Shown one piece after another: positions 8,127-15,898 of a stretch of DNA of 64,000 nt. Where the stretch lies: contig JAGYKX010000005.1 in NCBI GenBank assembly GCA_018401115.1, forward strand, positions 868,001 through 932,000. The letters are read 5' to 3'. The position numbers and the translations under genes are program-made. The stretch comes from Flavobacteriaceae bacterium. GTDB taxonomy: Bacteria > Bacteroidota > Bacteroidia > Flavobacteriales > Flavobacteriaceae. The number at the start of each line of letters is the position of its first letter. Within the stretch, counting starts at the first letter, position 1. A model generated the notes under the pieces. It did not search any database, had not been told where the DNA came from, and worked only from the letters and a program-made list of their open reading frames with translations.

Positions 8127-9406
8127 AGTCTCTTGTTTGGTTTACGAATAATCTAAGGGTTGCAGACCACCCTTTACTCTCAGCGGCTTGTGAAAACAAG
8201 GCAAATGAAGTTGTGGCCGTATATTGTTTAAACCCTCATAAATTTGAGGGAGATTTACCTAAAATTGGTCCATTCAGGGCTAAATTTATCGTAGAATCAT
8301 TATTGGATTTAAAGCAAAGTTTAGAAGCACTGAATATTCCATTCACGATTCTAATAGGGGAACCATCCAAACGATTACCCGAATACATTAATGAAAATAA
8401 TTTTGACACATTGTACTTTCAAAAGGTATGGCACGAGGAAGAGGTCTTAATAAATAAAGAAATAGAAACTCAGATTTCGCCAAACACTCAGCTGATAAGT
8501 CTTTACGATCAATTTTTATTGGGACCCAAATTAATCCCTTTTGAATTATACAAACTTCCTAAAGTCTTTACGCCATTTAGAAAAAAAGTTGAAGCGACTT
8601 TAAAAGTTCCTGCACCGCTGGCTATTCCAGCTAAGCAAATAAATACCACAAACCTTCCATTGTTTTATTCCGACGCCCTTTGGAGTTCTATCTCAAAAGA
8701 ATTACTGTCGCTAAAAACCGACCCAAGGTCTGCTTTTCCATTTAGTGGAGGAGAAAAGGCAGCACAAGATCGAATCAATCATTACTTCTTTGAAAGCCAT
8801 AGAGTAGCCCAATATAAAGAGACACGCAATGGATTAATTGGGATAGATTACAGCACTAAATTATCTGCTTGGTTAGCCCATGGCTGCATTTCTGCTAGAA
8901 CTGTGTACCACCAACTTAAAACCTATGAAAAAACAGTAAAAGCCAATGAAAGTACCTATTGGGTACTCTTTGAACTTCTATGGCGGGAATTTTTTAAATA
9001 TGTGGGACTAAAATATAAAAACGAACTTTTTAAAAGTGGTGGAATTAACCAAAAAACTTTTGCGAAAGGAAACAACCCTAAAGTGTATAATGACTGGAAA
9101 AATGGTACTACACATAGCGCTTTCATCAATGCTAATATGAAGGAATTGGCTCAAACTGGATGGATGAGTAATCGAGGTAGGCAAAATGTAGCAAGTTATT
9201 GGTCAAAAACATTGGATCAAGACTGGAGAACAGGAGCTAGCTACTTTGAAAGTCAATTAATAGACTACGATGTAGACAGTAATTGGGCCAATTGGATGTA
9301 TACAAGTGGTGTGGGAAATGATCCAAGAGATCGAATTTTTAATCCCGACAGACAGGCAGACATGTACGATCCACAAAAAGCATTTCAAAAAATCTGGAAT
9401 AAATAA
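8123..9406 (+). CDS. Cryptochrome-DASH / DASH-type photolyase
   Basis: The 427-residue protein has an N-terminal Rossmann-like antenna domain (about 1-130, starting [16 protein letters not shown]) and a C-terminal helical FAD domain. The FAD-site region [13 protein letters not shown] and the hallmark stretch [16 protein letters not shown] to [22 protein letters not shown] identify the DASH class. DASH proteins repair cyclobutane pyrimidine dimers, chiefly in single-stranded DNA, and may act as blue-light sensors; MTHF and FAD are the usual cofactors. The start overlaps the DUF2256 stop (ATGA). Confidence 0.94.
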   Translation: MKSLVWFTNNLRVADHPLLSAACENKANEVVAVYCLNPHKFEGDLPKIGPFRAKFIVESLLDLKQSLEALNIPFTILIGEPSKRLPEYINENNFDTLYFQKVWHEEEVLINKEIETQISPNTQLISLYDQFLLGPKLIPFELYKLPKVFTPFRKKVEATLKVPAPLAIPAKQINTTNLPLFYSDALWSSISKELLSLKTDPRSAFPFSGGEKAAQDRINHYFFESHRVAQYKETRNGLIGIDYSTKLSAWLAHGCISARTVYHQLKTYEKTVKANESTYWVLFELLWREFFKYVGLKYKNELFKSGGINQKTFAKGNNPKVYNDWKNGTTHSAFINANMKELAQTGWMSNRGRQNVASYWSKTLDQDWRTGASYFESQLIDYDVDSNWANWMYTSGVGNDPRDRIFNPDRQADMYDPQKAFQKIWNK

Positions 9407-9451
9407 CAATAAAAATAACCGAAATCTACCATTCAAATAGCGACCAGAGAT

Positions 9452-10996
9452 ATGTCAAGCACAAAAAAACTTAGATTCGTTTTAGGAGATCAACTCAATT
9501 TATCTCACAGTTGGTTTACAGAAATAGATAAGCAAACTTTATATCTCATGGTAGAAATGAGACAAGAAACGGACTATTTGACCCACCACATCCAAAAAGT
9601 CGTAGGCTTTTTTGCTGCTATGCGTGAATTTGCATCGGCCGTTAAGGCCAAAGGCCACCAAATCATATACATTAATATTGACCAAGCAGAGGCCAAAGAA
9701 GATTTGGAAAAATTAATCCAAGTCCATATTAATAGTCATGAAATTGATTTATTTGAATACCAAGAACCAGATGAGTATAGGCTAGATCTGCAATTTCAAT
9801 CTATTTGCGACGCTTTAGATATTCCGACTAAAGCATATTCAACAGAACATTTCTACACAGACAGAAAGCGTTTAAAAAACTTTTTTGAGGGAAAGAAACA
9901 ACTGATTATGGAGCCTTTTTACAGGCAAATGAGAAAAGAGCATCAGATTTTAATGACACCTGAGGGACCACTTGGAGGAAAATGGAATTACGACCAAGAG
10001 AATAGAAAAAAGTGGAAAGGTCAAATCCCTGTACCCACTGGATTTCCAGTATCAAATAACCTCATAGAAATATATAAAAGTATTCAATCGCAATCTATTC
10101 AAACCATTGGATCCATAGATGCTGAGCAATTTAATTGGCCAATTAACAAAAATCAAGCACAACAAATACTCGATTATTTCTGTGAAAATCTCTTGCCCTA
10201 TTTTGGCGATTTTCAAGATGCCATGCATACCCAAGAAAAATTTCTTTTCCACTCTAGACTGTCTTTTGCTTTAAACACAAAAATGATTAGCCCAAAAGAG
10301 GTGGTGGATCAGGTGCTAGAGACTTATTATGAACAAAAAGAAGACAAAATAAGCTTGAATCAAGTGGAGGGTTTTGTGAGGCAAATTTTGGGATGGAGAG
10401 AATATATGAGGGGGATTTACTGGAGAGAAATGCCTGGTTATGCGCAAAAGAACGCCCTAGATAACCACGGAAAGCTTCCTGATTTTTACTGGACGGCAAA
10501 AACCAAAATGAATTGCATGCACCAATCTATAAAGCAAAGTCTTGAACATAGTTACGCCCACCACATCCAAAGGCTCATGGTAACTGGAAATTATGCCTTA
10601 CTCACGCAAACCCATCCAGATGAAGTAGATAAATGGTATCTGGGAATTTACATTGACGCCATTGAGTGGGTAGAAATGCCCAACGCAAGGGGGATGAGTC
10701 AATTTGCAGATGGTGGCTTATTGGCTACAAAACCCTATGTAAGTAGCGGAAATTATATTCAAAAAATGGGGAATTACTGTGAGGGTTGCCAATACAACCA
10801 CAAAGAAAAAATAGGAGAAAATGCCTGCCCTTTTAATTCGCTATACTGGAATTTCTTAGATGAAAAGAAGGGCTATTTTGAAAAAAATAACCGCATGTCC
10901 ATGATGCTATCTCTTTTGAAAAAAATGGATCCAAATGACCTTAAAGACATTAAAAAAAGGGCTTCCCATATTATAGAAAACCCTTCAGAGTATTAA
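9452..10996 (+). CDS. FeS-type cryptochrome/photolyase (FeS-BCP, PhrB-like)
   Basis: This 514-residue protein is a bacterial (6-4) photolyase-like enzyme with a [4Fe-4S] cluster. The four cluster cysteines are present at 355, 443, 446 and 459; the spacing (88, 3, 13) equals that of Agrobacterium PhrB. The N-terminal antenna domain opens with RFVLGDQLNLSHSW. The FAD domain includes FVRQILGWREYMRGIYW near 308 and NARGMSQFADGG near 411. FeS-BCPs carry FAD and a 6,7-dimethyl-8-ribityllumazine antenna and repair (6-4) photoproducts. With the DASH gene 45 bp upstream, the operon would cover two kinds of UV lesion. Actual lesion specificity is inferred from family. Confidence 0.94.
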   Translation: MSSTKKLRFVLGDQLNLSHSWFTEIDKQTLYLMVEMRQETDYLTHHIQKVVGFFAAMREFASAVKAKGHQIIYINIDQAEAKEDLEKLIQVHINSHEIDLFEYQEPDEYRLDLQFQSICDALDIPTKAYSTEHFYTDRKRLKNFFEGKKQLIMEPFYRQMRKEHQILMTPEGPLGGKWNYDQENRKKWKGQIPVPTGFPVSNNLIEIYKSIQSQSIQTIGSIDAEQFNWPINKNQAQQILDYFCENLLPYFGDFQDAMHTQEKFLFHSRLSFALNTKMISPKEVVDQVLETYYEQKEDKISLNQVEGFVRQILGWREYMRGIYWREMPGYAQKNALDNHGKLPDFYWTAKTKMNCMHQSIKQSLEHSYAHHIQRLMVTGNYALLTQTHPDEVDKWYLGIYIDAIEWVEMPNARGMSQFADGGLLATKPYVSSGNYIQKMGNYCEGCQYNHKEKIGENACPFNSLYWNFLDEKKGYFEKNNRMSMMLSLLKKMDPNDLKDIKKRASHIIENPSEY

Positions 10997-11004
10997 AGCC
11001 CTTC

Positions 11005-11095
11005 AGAATATTAGAAACGGCTCCTTATTAATAAATCCTTTCGGAATAATAACATTAATTAGAATATTAGAAGCGCCTCTTATTAATAAACTTTC
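11005..11095. repeat. Imperfect direct repeat downstream of the photolyase operon
   Basis: Two copies of a 35-38 bp AT-rich unit beginning AGAATATTAGAA and containing CTTATTAATAAA, at 11005-11042 and 11061-11095, about 85% alike by eye. They fill most of the gap between the photolyase and clpP stops. A shorter related CTTCAGA(G/A)TATTA motif occurs twice just before. No coding or hairpin role is evident. Confidence 0.65.
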
Positions 11096-11129
11096 AGTTA
11101 TTATAAATTCATTAGCGCACGGGTAAAAA

Positions 11130-11675
11130 CTACAACATGGCGTCTACAATACCGTAGGCCAAGCTTTCTTCTGCATTCATCCAATAGTCACGATCAAAAT
11201 CTTTCATGACCTTGTCTACTTTCTGACCACAGTTGTCTGCTAAAATTTGCGCACTCAACTCCCTTGTTTTGATTATTTCTCTGGCTTGTATCTCAATATT
11301 AGAAGCCTGTCCTCTGGCACCACCACTCGGCTGGTGAATCATTACTTGAGCATGTGGTTGCATAAAACGTCTTCCTTTGGCTCCAGCAGATAACAAAATT
11401 GACCCCATAGAAGCAGCCAAACCGCTACATACTGTAGAAACAGGGCTTTTTAGAGATTTTATAGTGTCGTATATCGCAAAACCAGAGGTTACGTAACCTC
11501 CAGGACTATTGATCACCAATTGTATTTCCTTGCTGTTTTGGAGGTCTAAATACAACAATCTGTCTATGACATGTTTGGCAGAAGCGTCGTCTACTTGTCC
11601 CCATAGAAACACTTTGCGTTCCTCTAAAAACTTTTCTTCAATTAGTTCTTGTACTTTTCCTTTCTTGGCACTCAT
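11130..11675 (-). CDS. clpP: ATP-dependent Clp protease proteolytic subunit
   Basis: ClpP forms the barrel protease that degrades proteins unfolded by ClpX or ClpA/C. The catalytic triad is visible: Ser89 (GLAASMGS), His114 (MIHQPSGG) and Asp in the DRDYW segment (161-163). The handle-region helix and C-terminal AEESLAYGIVDAML are typical. At 181 aa it is slightly shorter than usual because it lacks a long propeptide. No tig or clpX lies beside it, so it is not the classic tig-clpP-clpX cluster and may be a second clpP. A minus-strand TAATTTTG at 11702-11695 is a suitable -7 element. Confidence 0.93.
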   Translation of the reverse strand: MSAKKGKVQELIEEKFLEERKVFLWGQVDDASAKHVIDRLLYLDLQNSKEIQLVINSPGGYVTSGFAIYDTIKSLKSPVSTVCSGLAASMGSILLSAGAKGRRFMQPHAQVMIHQPSGGARGQASNIEIQAREIIKTRELSAQILADNCGQKVDKVMKDFDRDYWMNAEESLAYGIVDAML

Positions 11676-11694
11676 AACACGTATTTATATCTGT

Positions 11695-11702
11695 CAAAAT
11701 TA
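11695..11702 (-). promoter_or_regulatory. Candidate -7 promoter element of clpP
   Basis: Reads TAATTTTG on the minus strand, 19 bp before the clpP ATG; fits TAnnTTTG. Confidence 0.4.
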
Positions 11703-11758
11703 CATAATTTAGAGATAATGTCCCTCCAAATAAAAGCCTTGTTTTTAATAAATTGCCC

Positions 11759-12916
11759 TTAGTCCTTTACCGTATTTTTCTTTCTTAAAAAAACGGTCAG
11801 AATAAGGACTAGTAACACACTGATTAGCAAACCAAAAAAACCGACCGATAAACCATACTTCTCAGACACTACCCCTAAAATTACCGGTGTTAAAAGAAAG
11901 CCTGAATACCCAAATCCAGCGACCACAGACATGGCTTTGGTAGGATCTATGCTATTGGATTGGCCAGCTATTCTAAAGACTTCTGGAATGACTACTGAGA
12001 AACCCAAACCATTTAAGGCAAATCCTATGAGGGCTAAGTAGGTGTTTTCACTGAGGACTAAAAAATACCCTATTCCAGCTGTGAATGCGCCCATAGAAAT
12101 AATTTGGATGCTACCAAAGCGTTTGCTCCACTGGTCTCCAAAAAAGCGGGCTATGGTCATACACATGGAAAACAAAAAGAACCCTCCTCCTACTAAATAC
12201 TCGGGTGCTAAAGCTACCTCCTGAAGATAGAGGGCACTCCAATCTACAATGGCTCCCTCAGATCCCATCACAACAAAAGAAATTCCCCCTATCAATAAGA
12301 ATGGTTTTATGTGACTATAAGAAATTCTGGATTTAGGTACTACAACGGCCTTAACAGACTGGTATGCAGGATAGAAATACAGGTTCGCCAAAACCACTAT
12401 AGTCAATACAAATAACATATGTATTAAAGGATTATTGAGCCATGCTAGTCCAAAACTTCCCAGGCCTGCAAGAACCCCTCCCAGGCTAAAAAAACCGTGG
12501 GTTGCTGTCATTACACTTGCTCCGTCTTCCTTTTCTATATGAGCTACCAATCCATTCATGGCAATATCTGTAAAACCTTGGGTGGCACCCAATAAAAACA
12601 AAGCGATAATCAGTTGTAGGTAAGAAAGGGCTAGAAAAGGAAATAAGGCCGTACTTACAATACATAAAACACCTATACCTGTGCTCTTCCCAACCCCAAA
12701 GTATCCAATTACACGAGACGCAAAGGGTAAAACCGAAAAAGTGCCTAAAGCCAAACAAAAAATAGCCAAGCCCAAGGCAGATTTATCAATATTTAATTGT
12801 GCTTTTACAGTAGGAATATAAATGGCCCAAGTACCAAACACAAAATTTAAACTAGCAAAAACAAGGGCAGGTCCCAAATAACGTTTGCTAGAAAAAAGTC
12901 GTTTAACACCATTCAT
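11759..12916 (-). CDS. MFS transporter
   Basis: The protein (385 aa from the ATG at 12916) is strongly hydrophobic throughout and fits twelve membrane helices of the major facilitator superfamily, in the FucP/YbjJ-like sugar and drug transporter group. Motifs such as FFGDQWSKRFGS in the mid-loop and GFALNGLGFSVVIPEVFR in the second half fit. A TTG at 12925 would add three residues, but the ATG lies 11 bp after the kynU stop and is preferred. Downstream of kynU on the same strand, it could move a tryptophan-kynurenine metabolite; the substrate is unknown. Confidence 0.88.
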   Translation of the reverse strand: MNGVKRLFSSKRYLGPALVFASLNFVFGTWAIYIPTVKAQLNIDKSALGLAIFCLALGTFSVLPFASRVIGYFGVGKSTGIGVLCIVSTALFPFLALSYLQLIIALFLLGATQGFTDIAMNGLVAHIEKEDGASVMTATHGFFSLGGVLAGLGSFGLAWLNNPLIHMLFVLTIVVLANLYFYPAYQSVKAVVVPKSRISYSHIKPFLLIGGISFVVMGSEGAIVDWSALYLQEVALAPEYLVGGGFFLFSMCMTIARFFGDQWSKRFGSIQIISMGAFTAGIGYFLVLSENTYLALIGFALNGLGFSVVIPEVFRIAGQSNSIDPTKAMSVVAGFGYSGFLLTPVILGVVSEKYGLSVGFFGLLISVLLVLILTVFLRKKNTVKD

Positions 12917-12927
12917 TTCAAGCAATT

Positions 12928-14205
12928 TTAAGTTAAAATAGCTTTATTAATGCCTTCTTCTAATCTTTTTCCTAAAGTGTGAATGTCTTTAAAACTATTG
13001 TAAAGAGGTACCGGCGCAAAGCGCATTACATTGGGTTCTCGCCAATCTGTGACCACCCCATGAGACATTAAATAGTCAAAAATAGCCCTTCCGTGTTCTT
13101 GAAAATATACAGAGAGTTGTGATCCCCTATGCTCAGGAGTCAAAATTATAATATCAAATGGTGCCCTAGCGGCTATGGATTCAATAATAAAGGACATATA
13201 ACTCACTAAAAGTGACTGCTTGGTCCACAATTCTTCTGGTGGCACTGATTTAAAAATATCTAAAGAAGCTAAAAAAGGGGCCATAGCTAGAATAGGCGCA
13301 TTACTCACTTGCCATGCGTCTGCGTTGTCCATAGGAGTGAAATTAGGTTCCATTTTAAAACGAAGTCCTTTATCGGTACCCCACCAACCTTCAAATCTAG
13401 GAAGATCAGTTCTATTCAGATACTGCTCATTGATGTAAATAGCAGCCGCATTTCCTGGGCCTGAATTTAAATACTTATAACTACACCAGCTGGCAAAATC
13501 TACCCCCCAATCATGAAGCTGTAAAGGGACATTCCCTACTGCATGGGCCAAATCCCAACCTACAAACGCACCATGCTCTTTTGCTTTTGCAGTAATACTT
13601 TCCATAGGAAAAACCTGTCCATTATAATAATTCACTCCACCCATGAGCACTAAAGCCAATGTATCTCCATGACTCTCAATAGCTTCTAATAAATCTTCTT
13701 CCCTCCAAACATTTTCTCCAGGGCGTTTCTTCACGGTAACTATTGCAGTCTCTGGATCATAACCGTGAAACTTTACTTGGCTTTGAAGCATATATTGGTC
13801 TGAAGGGAAAGCTTTTTCTTCACACAATATCTTAAAACGCTTTGGACTAGGTCTGTAAAAAGACACCATTAAAAAATGAAGATTTACTGTCAAAGTATTC
13901 ATCACTGAAACCTCAGGTATTTTAGCGCCTACCAATGAGGCTAATGGTGCCGCTAATTTTTCATGATACTCCCACCAAGGTTCCTTGGAATAAAAATGCC
14001 CTTCTACCGCCATAGTCTCCCAATCTTTCATGACCCTTTCTACATAAGCTCGGGCAGACTTGGGCTGTAAACCCAGTGAATTACCAGTAAAATATGCCAC
14101 TTCAGCTCCATGATGCCTTGGAATGTGAAACAAGTCCCTATAAGATTTAAGTGGATCTGAAGCGTCTAATTCTAGGGCAAAATCTAATTGATTTGAAAAA
14201 TTCAT
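12928..14205 (-). CDS. kynU: Kynureninase
   Basis: KynU is a PLP enzyme that cleaves kynurenine (or 3-hydroxykynurenine) to anthranilate (or 3-hydroxyanthranilate) plus alanine, in tryptophan breakdown or de novo NAD synthesis. The PLP lysine is Lys244 (SWCSYKYLNSGPG) and the cofactor-binding aspartate is Asp218 (GWDLAHAVGN). Length of 425 aa is normal for the family. It is followed by an MFS transporter gene 11 bp away. Other kyn or nad genes are absent from the window, so which pathway it serves is open. Confidence 0.95.
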   Translation of the reverse strand: MNFSNQLDFALELDASDPLKSYRDLFHIPRHHGAEVAYFTGNSLGLQPKSARAYVERVMKDWETMAVEGHFYSKEPWWEYHEKLAAPLASLVGAKIPEVSVMNTLTVNLHFLMVSFYRPSPKRFKILCEEKAFPSDQYMLQSQVKFHGYDPETAIVTVKKRPGENVWREEDLLEAIESHGDTLALVLMGGVNYYNGQVFPMESITAKAKEHGAFVGWDLAHAVGNVPLQLHDWGVDFASWCSYKYLNSGPGNAAAIYINEQYLNRTDLPRFEGWWGTDKGLRFKMEPNFTPMDNADAWQVSNAPILAMAPFLASLDIFKSVPPEELWTKQSLLVSYMSFIIESIAARAPFDIIILTPEHRGSQLSVYFQEHGRAIFDYLMSHGVVTDWREPNVMRFAPVPLYNSFKDIHTLGKRLEEGINKAILT

Positions 14206-14280
14206 AGCAAAATTATTAAAGTCCTAAAATACAATTTATAGGGGGAATAAAAAGGAATTAGTCTCGCTTCTAAAAAGGTG

Positions 14281-14288
14281 TATTTTTG
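14281..14288 (+). promoter_or_regulatory. Candidate -7 promoter element of the O-methyltransferase gene
   Basis: TATTTTTG, exact TAnnTTTG match, 23 bp before the ATG at 14312. Confidence 0.5.
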
Positions 14289-14311
14289 TATAAACTTTGT
14301 AATAGTAATTC

Positions 14312-14953
14312 ATGCACTTTTTATCAGATACTTTAGAGACATATATTGAGCAACATTCAGACGCAGAGCCAATATTGCTTCAGGAGCTCAGTAGAGAAAC
14401 CCATGTAAAAGTGATACAACCTAGAATGATAACCGGGCATTTTCAGGGAAGGTTTTTAAGCCTATTATCTACGATCATAGCACCAAAAAAAATACTTGAA
14501 ATTGGTACCTATACAGGCTATTCCGCCCTTTGCTTAGCAGAAGGACTTACAGAGAGTGGCACCCTTGAAACCATTGAAGTAAATCCAGAATTAGCTAAGA
14601 TCCAAAAAAAGTACTTTGACAAAAGTGATTATTCCACTCAGATTAAAACCTATATCGGAGACGCATTAGATATTATTCCAACATTAGAGGGTCCTTTTGA
14701 CTTGGTGTTTATAGATGCAGAAAAAAAACAATACGACGCTTATTTTGAAGCAGTGATTAAAAAATCTAAATCTGGGACTGTTATTCTCTCTGATAATGTA
14801 CTTTGGACCGGAAAAGTAGTAGAACCATTAGACCCCAAAGACAAGACCACCAAAGTGCTTTTAGACTACAACAAAAAACTAGCAGAAGACCCTCGTGTTC
14901 AAACCTCTTTACTACCCATCAGAGATGGACTAACAATGAGTAGGGTCATTTAA
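14312..14953 (+). CDS. O-methyltransferase (class I SAM, COMT-like)
   Basis: The 213-residue protein is a class I SAM-dependent O-methyltransferase of the Methyltransf_3 family. Motif I is ILEIGTYTGYSALCLAEG (61-78); the metal-binding aspartate lies in VFIDAEKKQYDAYF, and LSDNVLWTGKV is the downstream metal-site segment. Such enzymes methylate catechols and related hydroxyls with Mg2+. The physiological substrate is unknown. It is a single gene with its own -7 element, ending in an 8-bp overlap with the convergent PAP2 gene. Confidence 0.92.
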   Translation: MHFLSDTLETYIEQHSDAEPILLQELSRETHVKVIQPRMITGHFQGRFLSLLSTIIAPKKILEIGTYTGYSALCLAEGLTESGTLETIEVNPELAKIQKKYFDKSDYSTQIKTYIGDALDIIPTLEGPFDLVFIDAEKKQYDAYFEAVIKKSKSGTVILSDNVLWTGKVVEPLDPKDKTTKVLLDYNKKLAEDPRVQTSLLPIRDGLTMSRVI

Positions 14954-15515
14954 AAGGGTTAAAAAAGGATCGTTTTGAAATAGCTAGCCAACTGTAAAAC
15001 AGGTAAGCAAAACCACTACCAATCAAGGCCCCTGCAATACTATCTAATGGATAATGCACTCCAATATAAATTCTGCTGTAACTATACAACAACGCCCATA
15101 CATAAAACACATATACCCATGGTTTTATTTTTCTCAGTAGCAGGCATAGAAAGGTGACTATAGCAAAAGAACTTGCCGCATGCCCAGAAAAGAAACTATA
15201 ACCGCTAATGGGTTTTAGCGCTCTAATATCATGGGCCATATCCAATAATTGATGGGGTCTTGGTCTTGCAACTGTGTATTTTACAAAAAAACCTACTAAT
15301 GCGACGGTCAAAATCATCAGAAAAGCAGTCCAAATAGTATTGTAAAATCTATTTTTTTCTACTGAAATAAAAGCCAAAAAAATAAAATAGCTAAAAAGTG
15401 GAATCCAAAGACTACTCAAAGTAACGGTGAGAAAAAAAGCGTCCCAAGATGTATTACCAGCGTTGTTGAGAAATACAAACAGATCACGATCCAAATCTAT
15501 GAGCTGCTGGTACAT
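14946..15515 (-). CDS. PAP2-family membrane phosphatase
   Basis: This 189-residue membrane protein carries the three PAP2 signature motifs: KYTVARPRP (79-87), SGHA (110-113) and SRIYIGVHYPLD (147-158), with His112 and His154 as the catalytic pair. Five or six hydrophobic helices surround them. Members dephosphorylate undecaprenyl pyrophosphate, phosphatidic acid or lipid A; which one applies here is not evident. The gene starts directly after the tatA stop (no gap) and is cotranscribed with it. Confidence 0.92.
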   Translation of the reverse strand: MYQQLIDLDRDLFVFLNNAGNTSWDAFFLTVTLSSLWIPLFSYFIFLAFISVEKNRFYNTIWTAFLMILTVALVGFFVKYTVARPRPHQLLDMAHDIRALKPISGYSFFSGHAASSFAIVTFLCLLLRKIKPWVYVFYVWALLYSYSRIYIGVHYPLDSIAGALIGSGFAYLFYSWLAISKRSFFNPFK

Positions 15516-15797
15516 TTAGTTCCTTTTTATACTTCCAGTCACATCACTCACCTGTTCTTTGACTTTGTCAATCTCTTGCTTAATGTCTTTAGCAAAACTA
15601 GTATCTATTCCTTGCTTATCTGCAGTCTTGTAAATTTCCTGCTTAATGTCGTCCGTTGCATCTTTAAGTTGACGCATACCCTTACCGAGGCCTCTGGCAA
15701 TTTCCGGTATCTTATCTGCACCAAAAACCATGACAACAATAAACATGATGAAAAAAATTTCACCACCACTTATGAATAGAAAATACAACGCGTTCAT
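15516..15797 (-). CDS. tatA: Sec-independent translocase component, TatA/TatB family
   Basis: The start chosen is the ATG at 15797, giving 93 aa. One N-terminal membrane helix (about 8-23) is followed by the FGADKIPEIARGLGKGMRQLK hinge and amphipathic helix, diagnostic of TatA/TatB, then a charged tail. The protein forms the pore part of the twin-arginine translocase for folded proteins. Whether it acts as TatA or TatB cannot be decided; tatC is not adjacent. A longer in-frame reading to 15848 would run back through the upstream terminator hairpin and is rejected. Confidence 0.92.
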   Translation of the reverse strand: MNALYFLFISGGEIFFIMFIVVMVFGADKIPEIARGLGKGMRQLKDATDDIKQEIYKTADKQGIDTSFAKDIKQEIDKVKEQVSDVTGSIKRN

Positions 15798-15831
15798 AAA
15801 ACAAATATAAGGAGAAGTTTGAAAGCGAAAT

Positions 15832-15860
15832 AAAAAAAGCCCCACCAAATTGGTGGGGCT
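15832..15860 (-). terminator. Intrinsic terminator of the M1 peptidase gene
   Basis: AGCCCCACC/GGTGGGGCT (15838-15846 with 15852-15860, 5-nt loop) followed on the minus strand by seven T (15838-15832). It separates the M1 peptidase gene from tatA. Confidence 0.88.
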
Positions 15861-15898
15861 TTAAAATTTATACCCAGCTGGGTTTTAATTTTTTCTAT

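Noticed and set aside
15798-15848. Extended N-terminus of tatA
   Set aside because: It would read through the hairpin terminator of the M1 peptidase gene; the ATG at 15797 gives a standard TatA start.
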